Positions 1 to 6,013 of a stretch of 9,376 nucleotides of DNA are shown here, one piece after another. The number at the start of each line of letters is the position of its first letter. Within the stretch, counting starts at the first letter, position 1. Origin of the DNA: Micrococcales bacterium (GTDB taxonomy: Bacteria; Actinomycetota; Actinomycetes; Actinomycetales; Dermatophilaceae); assembly GCA_003157445.1 (NCBI GenBank), contig PMJN01000194.1, positions 1 through 9,376 of the forward strand, in the 5' to 3' direction. The position numbers were made by a program, and so were the translations under genes. Below the pieces are notes generated by a model, which had not been told where the DNA came from, ran no database searches, and saw only the letters and a program-made list of their open reading frames with translations.

Positions 1-2
1 CT

Positions 3-143
3 GTCCTTGGTCCCACCGACATCTACGGCACCTCCGTCGGCACCAGCACTAACTGGAATCAGATCGATTCCCCGGTCAGGGGCTGGGTCTCAGATGCCTT
101 CGTAGATTCAGCCTCGCCGACAGCGGTTGCCCCCAGATGCTGA
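3..143 (+). CDS. C-terminal end of an SH3-like domain protein (partial, 5' end outside window)
   Basis: Frame 3 is open from the window edge to TGA at 141-143 and gives 46 residues. It contains DIYGTSVGTSTNWNQID, then GWVSDAFVD, and ends VAPRC. From memory, this resembles the C-terminal half of bacterial SH3-like domains in secreted actinobacterial proteins, where a YGTS...W...I/L stretch is followed by G-W/Y-V-S/T-D-A-F/Y-V and a short tail ending in Cys. Such domains are thought to bind cell wall or other extracellular ligands. The start, any signal peptide and any catalytic domain lie upstream of the window, so the whole protein's role cannot be told. A 15-bp tandem repeat begins at the stop codon. 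The next gene starts 154 bases downstream, so co-transcription is uncertain. Family assignment is by motif pattern only. Confidence 0.6.
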   Translation, partial: VLGPTDIYGTSVGTSTNWNQIDSPVRGWVSDAFVDSASPTAVAPRC

Positions 144-175
144 GCAACAGCCTGTTGAGCAACAGCCTGTTGAGC
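141..175. repeat. 15-bp direct tandem repeat, two and one third copies, with internal dyad symmetry
   Basis: The unit TGAGCAACAGCCTGT occurs at 141-155 and 156-170, and its first five bases recur at 171-175. Each copy carries CAACAG-C-CTGTTG, a six-base inverted repeat around a single base, so the transcript could fold into small alternative hairpins. The first unit begins exactly with the TGA stop of the upstream gene. No T-tract follows, so it is not a classical intrinsic terminator. It may help end the upstream transcript or may simply be a slippage product. Confidence 0.8.
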
Positions 176-297
176 TGCAGCGGAGCTAACTGCGCGTCGA
201 CGGGACTGCCAATTCAACGACCCTGGTGTTTGGGGACCTCTTGCTGATCGCCGTGCCCCGTGAAGTCCCGACGCCGTCCCGGTCGAGTTGAGCCGGG

Positions 298-2547
298 ATG
301 GTCGATGTATCCCTCGAGGTCCGTGTCGGGCGCAGGAGATGGGTGCTGCGTCCCGGTGAACAGGCGGTGCTCGGCCGCGACGACTGTTGCCAGGTGGTTC
401 TGGTCGACAGTCGTATCTCACGTCGGCACGCAAGCCTGGCCCACCAGGACGAATGGCGCCTGCAGGACTTGAACAGCATCAACGGAATGTACAGCGAAGG
501 TAAGCGGCAGTCGGTGATCGCGCTCACCACGGCAATTTCGGTCCGGCTGGGGAACCCCGACGACGGCCCTGAGGTGCTATTCCGGCTGCTGCCTGCCGAG
601 TCCCCGGTGCTACCCGGCAGCCAGAAACCACGCGCAATCGTGACGATTGGTCGAGGTGTGGAGAACGCGATAGTTCTCGATGACCTGCTGGCCTCTCGGG
701 CCCATGCCCGAGCGATCCTGGCAGGTGAGGGATTCGACATACAGGATCTGGGCAGCCGAAACGGAACGTTTGTCAACGGCGCTCGCGTGACTACTGCGTT
801 TCTCGGACCGAAGGACCTACTCACCATTGGACACAGCCGGTTCACCGTCACCGACCGGTGCCTTGTCGAGCAGGTAGACATCGGCGACGTCAGTTTCGTC
901 GCCACAGATCTGAGCCGCTCTCTGACGAACGGCAAAGTGCTGCTCGAGGGCGTGTCGTTCACGTTGGAGGGCTCGAGCCTGTTGGCGATCATTGGTCCTT
1001 CAGGTGCTGGCAAGTCAACCCTCCTGGGCGCCCTTACTGGCGCCAAGCCCGCCACGAGTGGGGAGGTGCTGTACGCAGGGCGGGACCTATATGCCAACTA
1101 CGCAGACCTGCGGAACCGGATCGGCGTGGTGCCCCAGGACGACGTCGTCCACTACCAACTCACGGTCCGACAGGCGCTACGTTTCGCAGCTGAGCTGCGG
1201 TTTCCCGATGATCTGGACCCGCATCTGCGCGATAAGCGGGTCGAGGAGGTCATCAACGAACTAGGGCTGACTGGTAACGCGGGGACCCGCGTGTCCCAAT
1301 TGTCTGGTGGCCAGCGCAAGCGGACCTCGGTCGCCCTTGAGCTGCTCACCCAACCTTCCTTGCTGTTCCTGGACGAGCCCACATCTGGACTTGATCCGGG
1401 CCTGGATAAGGCCGTCATGCAAACACTGCGAACGCTGGCGGACGGAGGAAGGACAGTGGTGGTCATCACGCACAGCGTGGCGAATCTGGGTATCTGTGAC
1501 CGTGTCCTACTCCTTGCGGCTGGAGGGAGCGTGGCTTACTTCGGGCCACCGGACGGGGTCTTGGCGTTCTTCGGTGCTTCGGACTATGCCGACGTGTTCA
1601 CCGCGGTGACCAATGACCCAGTCATCAGCTCGCAACGATATGCACAAAGTCAGCTGCACGAACAGCAGGCCAGAGTCCCTGTTTCATGGGCGGGCCCTGA
1701 CGTTGACGCACAAGGCGCCCCGCCGCGCCAGCAGAGCATGAAGTCCCAGCTGTGGACGCTGGCACGACGTCACTGCCGGGTAGTGCTGGCCGACCGCTCG
1801 TACGCGGTCTCGGTGCTGGTGATGCCTGTAGCTCTGGCTGTGCTTGCGATGGCGGTCCCTGGGTCAGCTGGCTTCGGCCCGCCCGCCACTCCACCCACCA
1901 GTGAGCCGATGCAGTTGCTGGTGATCCTGATGGTGGGGGCTGGGTTCATGGGCACGTCGTTGAGCGCCCGCGAACTGGTCAACGAGCGCCCAATCTATGA
2001 GCGGGAGCGGGCCGTAGGCCTTTCGCCGACCGCGTATCTGCTTGCCAAGCTTGCTGTGTTTGCGGGGCTCGCACTGGTACAGGCCACCTTGCTGACGTTC
2101 TTCGTGCTCGCGCGCAAAGCGGGTCCGGTCGGCTCTGTCGTGCTCGGATCCGGTGGAATCGAGTTGCTGATCGCCGTTGCCGCCACAGCGTTCGTCTCGG
2201 CGGTGCTCGGATTGCTCATCTCCTCCCTGGTGTCAACCTCCGAGCAGGTGATGCCGCTGCTGGTTGTGTCGGTCATGATGCAGCTCGTCATGTGCGGGGG
2301 ACTCATACCTATCTATGGGCGCCCCCTTTTGGCACAGCTGTCGTGGATTGTTCCGTCCAGATGGGGCTACGCGATGGGGGCTTCCACGGCCAATGTCCGC
2401 GCCCTGGTGCCATCAGTGACACCAGATGTCCTGTGGAGTCACGACGCGCCCGCGTGGATTCTGTCGGCACTGGCGCTGGTGGCGTTGGCAGGCTGCTGGT
2501 CCTGGCTGATCCTTGGTCGAATCTCGACTTCACACAGTCATCAGTGA
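298..2547 (+). CDS. FHA-FHA-ABC half-transporter (ATP-binding plus permease, Rv1747-like)
   Basis: This 749-residue protein fuses two forkhead-associated domains to an ABCG-type half-transporter. FHA1 is about residues 5-98, with GRD at 26-28, SRRH at 41-44 and SxNG at 60-63. FHA2 is about 112-190, with GR at 118-119, SRAH at 133-136 and GSRNGT at 152-157. The nucleotide-binding domain has Walker A GPSGAGKST (233-241), Q280, signature LSGGQ (335-339), Walker B LLFLDE (355-360) and switch H392. About six hydrophobic segments follow (near 502-520, 537-556, 578-603, 620-645, 650-672 and 718-738), the ABC2 permease. One NBD and one TMD imply a homodimer in the plasma membrane. FHA domains bind phosphothreonine, and the mycobacterial homologue Rv1747 is controlled by the kinase PknF, so Ser/Thr-kinase control of export is inferred here. 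The substrate is unknown. The ATG at 298 is chosen because FHA1 begins right after it; its ribosome binding site is weak. Confidence 0.93.
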   Translation: MVDVSLEVRVGRRRWVLRPGEQAVLGRDDCCQVVLVDSRISRRHASLAHQDEWRLQDLNSINGMYSEGKRQSVIALTTAISVRLGNPDDGPEVLFRLLPAESPVLPGSQKPRAIVTIGRGVENAIVLDDLLASRAHARAILAGEGFDIQDLGSRNGTFVNGARVTTAFLGPKDLLTIGHSRFTVTDRCLVEQVDIGDVSFVATDLSRSLTNGKVLLEGVSFTLEGSSLLAIIGPSGAGKSTLLGALTGAKPATSGEVLYAGRDLYANYADLRNRIGVVPQDDVVHYQLTVRQALRFAAELRFPDDLDPHLRDKRVEEVINELGLTGNAGTRVSQLSGGQRKRTSVALELLTQPSLLFLDEPTSGLDPGLDKAVMQTLRTLADGGRTVVVITHSVANLGICDRVLLLAAGGSVAYFGPPDGVLAFFGASDYADVFTAVTNDPVISSQRYAQSQLHEQQARVPVSWAGPDVDAQGAPPRQQSMKSQLWTLARRHCRVVLADRSYAVSVLVMPVALAVLAMAVPGSAGFGPPATPPTSEPMQLLVILMVGAGFMGTSLSARELVNERPIYERERAVGLSPTAYLLAKLAVFAGLALVQATLLTFFVLARKAGPVGSVVLGSGGIELLIAVAATAFVSAVLGLLISSLVSTSEQVMPLLVVSVMMQLVMCGGLIPIYGRPLLAQLSWIVPSRWGYAMGASTANVRALVPSVTPDVLWSHDAPAWILSALALVALAGCWSWLILGRISTSHSHQ

Positions 2548-2570
2548 AAGCCGCTGTTCCCAACCACGTC

Positions 2571-2576
2571 AAGGAG
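2571..2576 (+). promoter_or_regulatory. Ribosome binding site setting the GTG start of the lipoprotein esterase
   Basis: AAGGAG lies 9 bases upstream of GTG at 2586-2588, normal spacing. The in-frame ATG at 2577 directly abuts this motif, and an earlier in-frame codon at 2292 lies deep inside the transporter gene. The short N-terminus from 2586 also gives a well-formed lipoprotein signal peptide. Confidence 0.8.
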
Positions 2577-2585
2577 ATGCTCCTG

Positions 2586-3569
2586 GTGAAACACGGACGG
2601 TACGCGATGATCCTGTCGCCCTTGGCAGCCCTGCTGTTGTTGGCCGTCGCGGGCTGCGCCGGACCCCACGCCGGTGCAGCCCCGCACTTGCAGAAGACGA
2701 CGACATCGTCAATTCCTACGACCGTCCCCAAGACCGCAGCCCTGCCATCCAAGCGCCTGACTTCCGCTACTCTGCCACCGAGCCCTCAGCCCAGCTGCGG
2801 CAGTGGGCGCACCCCCGGCACGGTAGTTCTCGCGTTGCCAGGGGGACGTCGGGCGCTGCTGACTGTCCCGGGCGCGGACGACGGTCACCACAGGCTGCCC
2901 CTGGTGATCGCGCTTGCCGGATACGGCCGGACATCGGAGGAGATGGCGGCACAGAGCAGGTTGCCGGCTCGCGCCATGGCGGCCGGCGTGCTGGCGGTGC
3001 TGCCGGAGGGCGCGGGCTCCGCCAAGTCCTGGAACTTCTCCGGCACCACCGGCTATGACGATCTGGGGTTTCTGTCCGCTCTGGTCACGCAGTTGACCGC
3101 CACTGAATGCGCCGATCCTGGTCGGGTCGTGATCACCGGGATAAGTGATGGCGGCGACATGGCAGCCTTCGCCGCCTGCACGCTGCCGGGCAGATTCCGG
3201 GCGGTGGTGACAGTAGCGGCATCCTTCATGCCTCGGACGGGGTGTCACCCGATCCGGATCGTCGCCGTCCATGGCGACGCCGACCCGCTGGATCCCTACC
3301 GTGGGGGACCAGACGGCCGGCCTGGCTACCCTGCGATCCCGCCGGCAACTACGGCCATCACCGCCTGGGCCGACCTCGGTGGCTGCGGGACTGGCACCAC
3401 CAGTCGGGTGGCCCCGGACGTCGCGACCACCACCTACCCCTGCGGCGCCCAACTTGTCACTGTCAACGGAGGCGGCCATACCTGGCCCGGAGGCGCTCCG
3501 GTTAACCCCTCGCTCGGGCTCACCACCAGCGAGTACGACGCGACTGCGACGGTTCTTGGGCTGCTGTGA
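2586..3569 (+). CDS. Lipoprotein esterase of the PHB depolymerase / LpqC family
   Basis: This 327-residue protein is a predicted secreted, lipid-anchored alpha/beta-hydrolase. Its signal peptide starts MKHGRY, continues with a hydrophobic stretch (about 8-20) and ends in the lipobox AVAGC, with Cys24 as the acylated residue. A Thr/Pro/Ser-rich linker runs to about residue 75. The catalytic domain shows nucleophile motif GISDGG (Ser187), acid in HGDADPLDPY (Asp233 likely) and base in GGGHTWPGG (His298). This is the arrangement of LpqC-type and extracellular polyhydroxybutyrate depolymerase-like esterases. Four or more cysteines suggest disulfides outside the membrane. One oddity: the oxyanion-side motif, usually LHG, reads ALAGYG (109-114), with Ala in place of His. 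It lies 38 bases after the FHA-ABC gene with its own ribosome binding site, so an operon is likely. The true substrate could be any short-chain ester, and PHB activity is not shown. Confidence 0.88.
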   Translation: MKHGRYAMILSPLAALLLLAVAGCAGPHAGAAPHLQKTTTSSIPTTVPKTAALPSKRLTSATLPPSPQPSCGSGRTPGTVVLALPGGRRALLTVPGADDGHHRLPLVIALAGYGRTSEEMAAQSRLPARAMAAGVLAVLPEGAGSAKSWNFSGTTGYDDLGFLSALVTQLTATECADPGRVVITGISDGGDMAAFAACTLPGRFRAVVTVAASFMPRTGCHPIRIVAVHGDADPLDPYRGGPDGRPGYPAIPPATTAITAWADLGGCGTGTTSRVAPDVATTTYPCGAQLVTVNGGGHTWPGGAPVNPSLGLTTSEYDATATVLGLL

Positions 3570-4163
3570 TTTCGCATGTTCGCGGCGCTCTGCCAAAAGC
3601 GGTCTGCCTTCCTTGGTGACGGCCAGCACGCCTTTCCTGCTCGTCCTGAACCTCGTGAGCAGCTTTCAACTGCGATATCCAGACGCAGACTGCAACAACG
3701 TGAAAGCCCTGGCTCGAACACGTCCCACGGGTCGAGTGCGAACGAGCCACCGAAAGCGCCGGAGATCGGCCTCTGAGCGATTTGATCGCCGAGCACGGCT
3801 CGCTGACGGTGACCGAACCGGTGCGCCTGGAGGCCCTTGCCGGCGCGCGTTGCGACCGCGCGAGAACGACCTACGCCGGTATCTGCGGCGATTCTCTGCG
3901 GCGATGGGCGTCAGCAGCGGTAGACCCTACGGCGGGCGTTGAGGCGGCCGCGAGCACATGGCGGCGATGGCGCCCTCACACCCTAAGGTCACATCGACTG
4001 GCTCATCGTCGCGGTGGTATGGCGGCGCGGTGCCACCTATTGACCCAAGGCGCGTCGACCGCCACCGTGTTGGCGAGGTGATCGGAGTTGGCAATGAGGT
4101 ATCGCCTGAGCGCTGGTCATGTGCCGATGGCTCATCGCACACTGGCGAGGTTAAAATCTAACA
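3570..4163. other. Gene-poor interval after the esterase; no supported gene
   Basis: I find no reading frame here with recognisable domain, start signal and composition together. A plus-strand frame stays open from about 3782 to 4081, and other frames give Arg- or Pro-rich translations typical of chance reading of high-GC DNA. No tRNA, no convincing intrinsic terminator after 3569 and no long repeat was seen. The stretch could be non-coding or the worn remains of a gene. Its last bases carry the probable promoter of the next small gene. Confidence 0.5.
4152..4157 (+). promoter_or_regulatory. -10 element for a probable leaderless transcript
   Basis: TAAAAT matches the actinobacterial -10 pattern TAnnnT and stands out in GC-rich DNA. 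Six bases (4158-4163) separate it from GTG at 4164, the usual distance to the first transcribed base, so the start codon would be at or next to the RNA 5' end. No clear -35 hexamer is visible. A GAGG at 4147-4150 is too far from the GTG to be a good ribosome binding site, which fits leaderless initiation. Confidence 0.55.
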
Positions 4164-4430
4164 GTGCGCGGTGACCGAGCTGAGATCGTCATTGACGCGG
4201 GCGACAAGGTCCGCACCTATGACGTGGTCGCGACTCGCAACGGCCGTCGGGTGGAGATCAACACGAGTCGAGGCGTCGTTGAGGTGAGCGAGGTGAATCG
4301 CAGCGGCACCCCTGTCCGCGCCGCTCGGTTCATGGCCAACCGAATACTCGCGCTCGTCGAATACCCCGCAGCTGACGCAGTGGTCGCTCAAGAGGTCATT
4401 GACCCGACCTCCAACAGTCACTCGAGCTGA
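4164..4430 (+). CDS. Small conserved-looking protein of unknown function
   Basis: This 88-residue reading frame starts at GTG 4164 and ends at TGA 4428-4430. I do not recognise the family. Unlike neighbouring chance frames it has balanced composition: no cysteine, few prolines, and alternating hydrophobic and charged residues. Predicted beta-strands include AEIVIDAG, TYDVVATRNG, RRVEINTSRG and VVEVSEVNRSG, followed by a probable helix ARFMANRILALVEY. That suggests a small cytosolic alpha/beta fold; no signal peptide or membrane segment is present. The start is backed by a -10 box six bases upstream. It stands alone in a gene-poor interval, so context gives no function. It could still be a chance frame. 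Confidence 0.6.
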   Translation: MRGDRAEIVIDAGDKVRTYDVVATRNGRRVEINTSRGVVEVSEVNRSGTPVRAARFMANRILALVEYPAADAVVAQEVIDPTSNSHSS

Positions 4431-4484
4431 CTGACTTAGGCACTCGCCGTGGCGTCGTCGGCTGGGCCCTGAGCACAGTTGAGA

Positions 4485-4536
4485 GTCCAGAGAGGTAGAG
4501 CCTGAGCGATCTGCAGTGTGCAGCCACCCTCTGGAC
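4485..4536. other. Imperfect stem-loop with a nested small hairpin
   Basis: GTCCAGAG at 4485-4492 is the exact inverse of CTCTGGAC at 4529-4536. Allowing one bulged A (4493), pairing extends to GGT/ACC, an 11-bp stem over 4485-4496 and 4526-4536. Inside the loop CTGCA-GTG-TGCAG (4511-4523) forms a second short hairpin. It lies about 55 bases after the stop of the small gene at 4164-4430. No T-run follows on the plus strand, so it may be a factor-dependent terminator, a small structured RNA or chance. Confidence 0.4.
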
Positions 4537-4928
4537 CACCGCTAGCCCGGTTGGAAAGCTCCTCAGCCAAAGGTGAGCTCACCCAGAGTGACCACATCCA
4601 GGTGCCCGTTCGCCGGGAGCTCTCGCGTCTGGTTCGCTGCGTCGATGTTGCGGGTATCAGGCTGAGCCATGATCTAACTCCTTCGGCGGTCTTTGAGCTG
4701 CGTGCTTTCTTGCGGCCGGTTGCTCAGCGGCCTAGAAAGGCACCGTAAGTTCTGGCAGGAGACACACACGATTTCGAGCGTGCGCGTTCCTCATCAAAGT
4801 GCCCCAAGGGGTGCCGGCTCATCGGCAAGTGCGCGCGTGGAACGTGCCCACCGTTGGCGCAGCGGCACTCGCCGGCGTCGGACGTGTCCGGGTGGCCACG
4901 ATGAGGAAAAGAGGTGATCAGCGGGGGA

Positions 4929-4974
4929 GTCGTTCAATCGCGGCTCGTCGGCCGGCACCTGTCGATTGAACGAC
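4929..4974. repeat. Perfect 12-bp inverted repeat with 22-base spacer
   Basis: GTCGTTCAATCG (4929-4940) is the exact reverse complement of CGATTGAACGAC (4963-4974). A GCCGGC palindrome (4951-4956) sits in the spacer and GCCGGC recurs just after (4975-4980). It is not followed by a T-tract. Possible roles are an operator for a dimeric regulator, a recombination or transposon-end relic, or an RNA hairpin. Immediately upstream (4907-4919) is a sequence complementary to the 16S rRNA 3' end. Confidence 0.75.
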
Positions 4975-5225
4975 GCCGGCGTGGTGACCGATGCAATCGC
5001 ACCCGTGACTATCAGGTCCTGCCCGTCACCCGATCTTGCTTGCTCCTGGCGGCTTCGTCGCTTTGCTGCGGGGATCGGTCTATCTCTGGCACACCATGAA
5101 GGTCTGGCCACGGCGAGAGCCGCAATGACGCCGATCGCCGCAGGGCTGCTGCCGAGCGGTCATCTTGACGCTGATCCGGCAGGCTGGGCCTTGGCGCTTG
5201 CCGAGCGTGACGGACCGGCGCTGCC

Positions 5226-5921
5226 TCAGAACAGACGCGAGGTCACATCGTCGATGCCTTTTAGGGCGTCATAGTCCAGAATTACGCACCTTATGCCGCG
5301 GTCCGTGGCCAGGGTGCGCGCCTGCGGTTTGATCTCCTGGGCGGCGAAGACACCGGCGACCGGCGCGATGTGAGGGTCCCGGTTCATCAGCTCGAGGTAA
5401 CGGGTCAGCTGCTCGACGCCGTCGATGTCGCCGCGGCGTTTGATCTCGACCGCAACGCTGGCCCCCGAGGCGTCCCGGCACAAGATGTCAACCGGCCCGA
5501 TGGCGGTCATGTACTCCCTGCGGATCAGCGTGAATCCCTGGCCCAGAGTGACGATGTGCTCGGCCAGCAGCGCCTGCAAGTGTGCCTCTGCGCCATCCTT
5601 GACCAGACCAGGGTCCACGCCGAGCTCATGGGCGGAGTCGTGCATCACCTCGTACAAGCGAACCCGAAGGCGGTCGTCGGACTTGGCATGCTGGACAACC
5701 CAGACCAACATGACCCCTTCGGCGCTCTCGTCTTCCTCGGGTGCCACCTCGGCCATCGCACAGGGAGGTGACATCCAGTTCAGCGGCTTGTAGGAGCCCC
5801 CGTCGCTGTGGACCAGGACCGACCCGTCTGCTTTGACCACCAGCAGCCGGGTCGCCAAAGGCAGGTGGGCCTGGAGCCGACCTTCGTAATCCACGCTGCA
5901 CCGCGCTATGACCAGTCGCAC
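5226..5921 (-). CDS. nucS: Endonuclease NucS (EndoMS), mismatch-specific
   Basis: This 231-residue protein is NucS, the endonuclease of the non-canonical mismatch repair of actinobacteria and many archaea that lack MutS/MutL. It makes double-strand cuts at certain mismatches such as G-T and lowers the mutation rate. The N-terminal DNA-binding domain shows [15 protein letters not shown] and [10 protein letters not shown] (45-53). The C-terminal nuclease domain shows GPVDILCRD (catalytic Asp145), VEIKRRG (Glu159, Lys161) and [15 protein letters not shown] (168-182). The extreme C-terminus SRLF matches the place of the sliding-clamp-binding tail in actinobacterial NucS. GTG at 5921 is preferred over the upstream codon at 5960 because known homologues begin at M-R-L-V-I and a -10 box sits seven bases before it. 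It is divergent from the dehydrogenase gene, with 92 bases between the starts. All key residues are present. Confidence 0.95.
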   Translation of the reverse strand: MRLVIARCSVDYEGRLQAHLPLATRLLVVKADGSVLVHSDGGSYKPLNWMSPPCAMAEVAPEEDESAEGVMLVWVVQHAKSDDRLRVRLYEVMHDSAHELGVDPGLVKDGAEAHLQALLAEHIVTLGQGFTLIRREYMTAIGPVDILCRDASGASVAVEIKRRGDIDGVEQLTRYLELMNRDPHIAPVAGVFAAQEIKPQARTLATDRGIRCVILDYDALKGIDDVTSRLF

Positions 5922-5928
5922 GCCGCGT

Positions 5929-5934
5929 ATCCTA
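5929..5934 (-). promoter_or_regulatory. -10 element of the nucS promoter, probably leaderless
   Basis: On the minus strand TAGGAT (TAnnnT pattern) ends seven bases before GTG at 5921. Transcription would therefore start at or next to the start codon. No ribosome binding site precedes the GTG, which agrees with leaderless translation. The -35 region is not clear. Confidence 0.6.
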
Positions 5935-6013
5935 CCGAGCCAGCCGGGCACCCTGACCATCGCTGGTGGTCGTCGATCCCCGTTATCTGAGGTCCTCTGG
6001 CAGACTCAGCGGC

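Larger units (their letters stand above)
4431..5225. other. Gene-poor interval upstream of the nucS 3' end; no supported gene
   Basis: No convincing gene is seen on either strand; the frames present (for example 4518-4748 and 4966-5274 plus, 4794-5111 minus) have no start signal, motif or coding-like composition. The interval does hold structure: an imperfect stem-loop at 4485-4536, a 12-bp palindrome GGTGAGCTCACC at 4572-4583, an anti-16S-like purine stretch at 4907-4919, and a 12-bp inverted repeat at 4929-4974. A 22-codon basic frame, ATG 4901 to TGA 4967-4969, spans the last two and is not supported as a gene. The nucS transcript probably ends within this interval, though no clear terminator was found. 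Confidence 0.5.

Noticed and set aside
186..1097. Long minus-strand frame of 303 residues over the start of the transporter gene
   Set aside because: It is the complement of the FHA/ABC coding sequence, whose motifs are unmistakable; the minus translation is Arg/Ser/Thr-rich with no domain.
2709..3629. Minus-strand frame of 306 residues over the esterase gene
   Set aside because: Gly/Arg-rich translation without motifs, opposite a well-supported lipoprotein hydrolase.
3782..4081. Plus-strand 99-residue frame in the gene-poor interval
   Set aside because: Its first part looks slightly protein-like, but it has no start signal, the C-terminal half is Arg/His-rich, and no family is recognised; a vague likeness to an integrase N-terminus did not hold up.
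4572..4583. 12-bp palindrome GGTGAGCTCACC as an operator
   Set aside because: About two perfect 12-bp palindromes are expected by chance in a window of this size, and no promoter or regulated gene lies next to it.
4518..4748. Plus-strand 76-residue frame
   Set aside because: Starts inside the stem-loop at 4485-4536, has no ribosome binding site and no recognisable motif.
4901..4969. 22-codon basic frame (ATG 4901) across the anti-16S stretch and inverted repeat
   Set aside because: Too short and without a convincing start signal; its reading through the repeat is probably incidental.
4966..5274. Plus-strand 102-residue frame overlapping the end of nucS
   Set aside because: Overlaps nucS antisense, has no start signal and no recognisable family.
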